6,220 nt of DNA from Bacteroidota bacterium. Its GTDB lineage: Bacteria > Bacteroidota > Bacteroidia > Flavobacteriales > Flavobacteriaceae. Below the pieces are notes generated by a model. It ran no database searches. It had not been told where the DNA came from and saw only the letters and a program-made list of their open reading frames with translations. The stretch is from NCBI GenBank assembly GCA_004356305.1, contig SMXJ01000103.1, forward strand, positions 1 through 6,220. The letters run 5' to 3'. Every line of letters starts with the position of its first letter. The stretch's first letter is position 1. The position numbers were made by a program, and so were the translations under genes. Shown here one piece after another: positions 5,547 to 6,220 of the stretch.

Positions 5547-6220
5547 TTAAGAGTTACCGGGCACATAAACCTCTAAAAGTGTGACGCCTTCGGTTTCGAT
5601 GTTCACATGGTTTGTACAGGCAGGGATCAGCAGGGTTTCCCCTTTTTTTAGCTGTTCTCCCCTCGCTAAAGCCATAGAAGACAAAACTGAATTTTCATCG
5701 GAAATAATTCTAGCCTCGCCCTTAATACACATATATACTACGAATGAATCTATTTTACTGATGTCCTTCTGAAAGTTTTGTGTTAATCTCAGTGAATTGG
5801 TCTCGAAATAAACTGATTTACAAATAGCAATCGTTTCGTTGTCTATTTCGGAAAATTGAAGTCTGGCGTTTGAAATTCCAAAATCGATCACATCCAAAGC
5901 CAGATCGGTATGTAATTCGCGCATCTCACCGTCTGTCCCCGGGCGATCCCAGTCGTAAATACGATACGTAATATCTGAAGTTTGCTGGATCTCGGCCAAT
6001 AATACTCCTGCTCCTATGGCGTGTATTGTCCCGGGTGCGATAAAAAAGGCATCTCCTTCGCTTACTTTTTCTGAATGTAAAATATCGGTAATATTTCCTT
6101 CGGAAAGATATTTTAGGTATGTAGCCTGGTCCATTTCCCGATCAAACCCAAGAATCAACCTAGCGTCTTTTTCCGCGTTCAATACATACCACATCTCAGT
6201 TTTACCGAAGCTATTGTGCC
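5547..6220 (-). CDS. manA: Mannose-6-phosphate isomerase, class I (5' end off the window)
   Basis: The frame is open to the right edge of the window, so the visible 224 residues are the C-terminal two-thirds of a roughly 320-residue short-form enzyme; the apparent ATG at 6194 is an internal methionine. The enzyme interconverts fructose-6-phosphate and mannose-6-phosphate in the cytoplasm, feeding GDP-mannose and glycan synthesis or mannose use. Visible family marks are 'NSFGKTEMWYVL' at the edge, whose glutamate (bases 6195-6197) is a zinc ligand in class I enzymes, and 'PGTIHAIGAG' with the zinc-binding histidine at 6021-6023. 'DITYRIYDWDR' follows, holding the catalytic arginine. The Q-x-H ligand pair must lie beyond the edge. 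The C-terminal part (about the last 95 residues) is a second cupin barrel without metal ligands, as usual. It is followed after 31 nt by the 88-aa gene. Confidence 0.92.
   Translation of the reverse strand, partial: HNSFGKTEMWYVLNAEKDARLILGFDREMDQATYLKYLSEGNITDILHSEKVSEGDAFFIAPGTIHAIGAGVLLAEIQQTSDITYRIYDWDRPGTDGEMRELHTDLALDVIDFGISNARLQFSEIDNETIAICKSVYFETNSLRLTQNFQKDISKIDSFVVYMCIKGEARIISDENSVLSSMALARGEQLKKGETLLIPACTNHVNIETEGVTLLEVYVPGNS

Noticed and set aside
5581..5772. Plus-strand frame opposite manA
   Set aside because: It is antisense to a well-conserved enzyme frame and has no start-site support.
6192..6194. Internal ATG as the start of manA
   Set aside because: The frame stays open to the window edge and the upstream codons encode conserved class I isomerase sequence (NSFGKTE) including a zinc ligand, so the real start is outside.

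Overview
The window looks like an ordinary stretch of chromosome from a member of the Bacteroidota, most likely a Flavobacteriaceae species. The evidence is a C-terminal tail resembling the type IX secretion (T9SS) sorting domain, TAnnTTTG-type -7 elements, start codons with A-rich rather than Shine-Dalgarno upstream sequence, and protein types common in that family (DUF4369 lipoprotein, S1/P1 nuclease, DUF819 membrane protein). I see no rRNA, tRNA, CRISPR array, insertion sequence, phage gene or attachment site. No gap between genes exceeds 150 bases.

Layout, left to right. (1) Positions 1-135 are the last 44 codons of a plus-strand gene for a probable T9SS-secreted protein, closed by a strong perfect-palindrome terminator at 164-198. 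(2) Positions 257-1220 hold a plus-strand pair whose reading frames overlap by 8 nt: a small DoxX-like membrane protein and an AlkB-type Fe(II)/2-oxoglutarate dioxygenase. (3) A minus-strand S1/P1-type secreted nuclease (1256-2035) converges on alkB. (4) After a 148-nt divergent intergenic region come three plus-strand genes with gaps of 45 and 47 nt: an exported alpha/beta hydrolase (2184-3113), a DUF819 membrane protein (3159-4496) and a lipoprotein carrying a DUF4369-like domain (4544-5245). (5) A minus-strand pair, class I mannose-6-phosphate isomerase (entering from the right edge, to 5547) followed by an 88-aa charged helical protein (5249-5515), converges on the lipoprotein gene with only 3 nt between stop codons.

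The genes do not form one obvious pathway. AlkB repairs alkylated nucleic acid in the cytoplasm. The nuclease probably degrades external nucleic acid for phosphate or nucleosides. ManA links fructose-6-phosphate to mannose-6-phosphate for glycan precursors. The hydrolase, transporter and lipoprotein could be one transcription unit acting at the envelope, but their substrates cannot be read from sequence. I found no convincing undescribed system. The points most worth a second look are the unknown 88-aa gene behind manA, the lipoprotein that lacks the thioredoxin domain usual for its architecture, the placement of the zinc-binding tryptophan in the nuclease, and the DoxX/alkB overlap.
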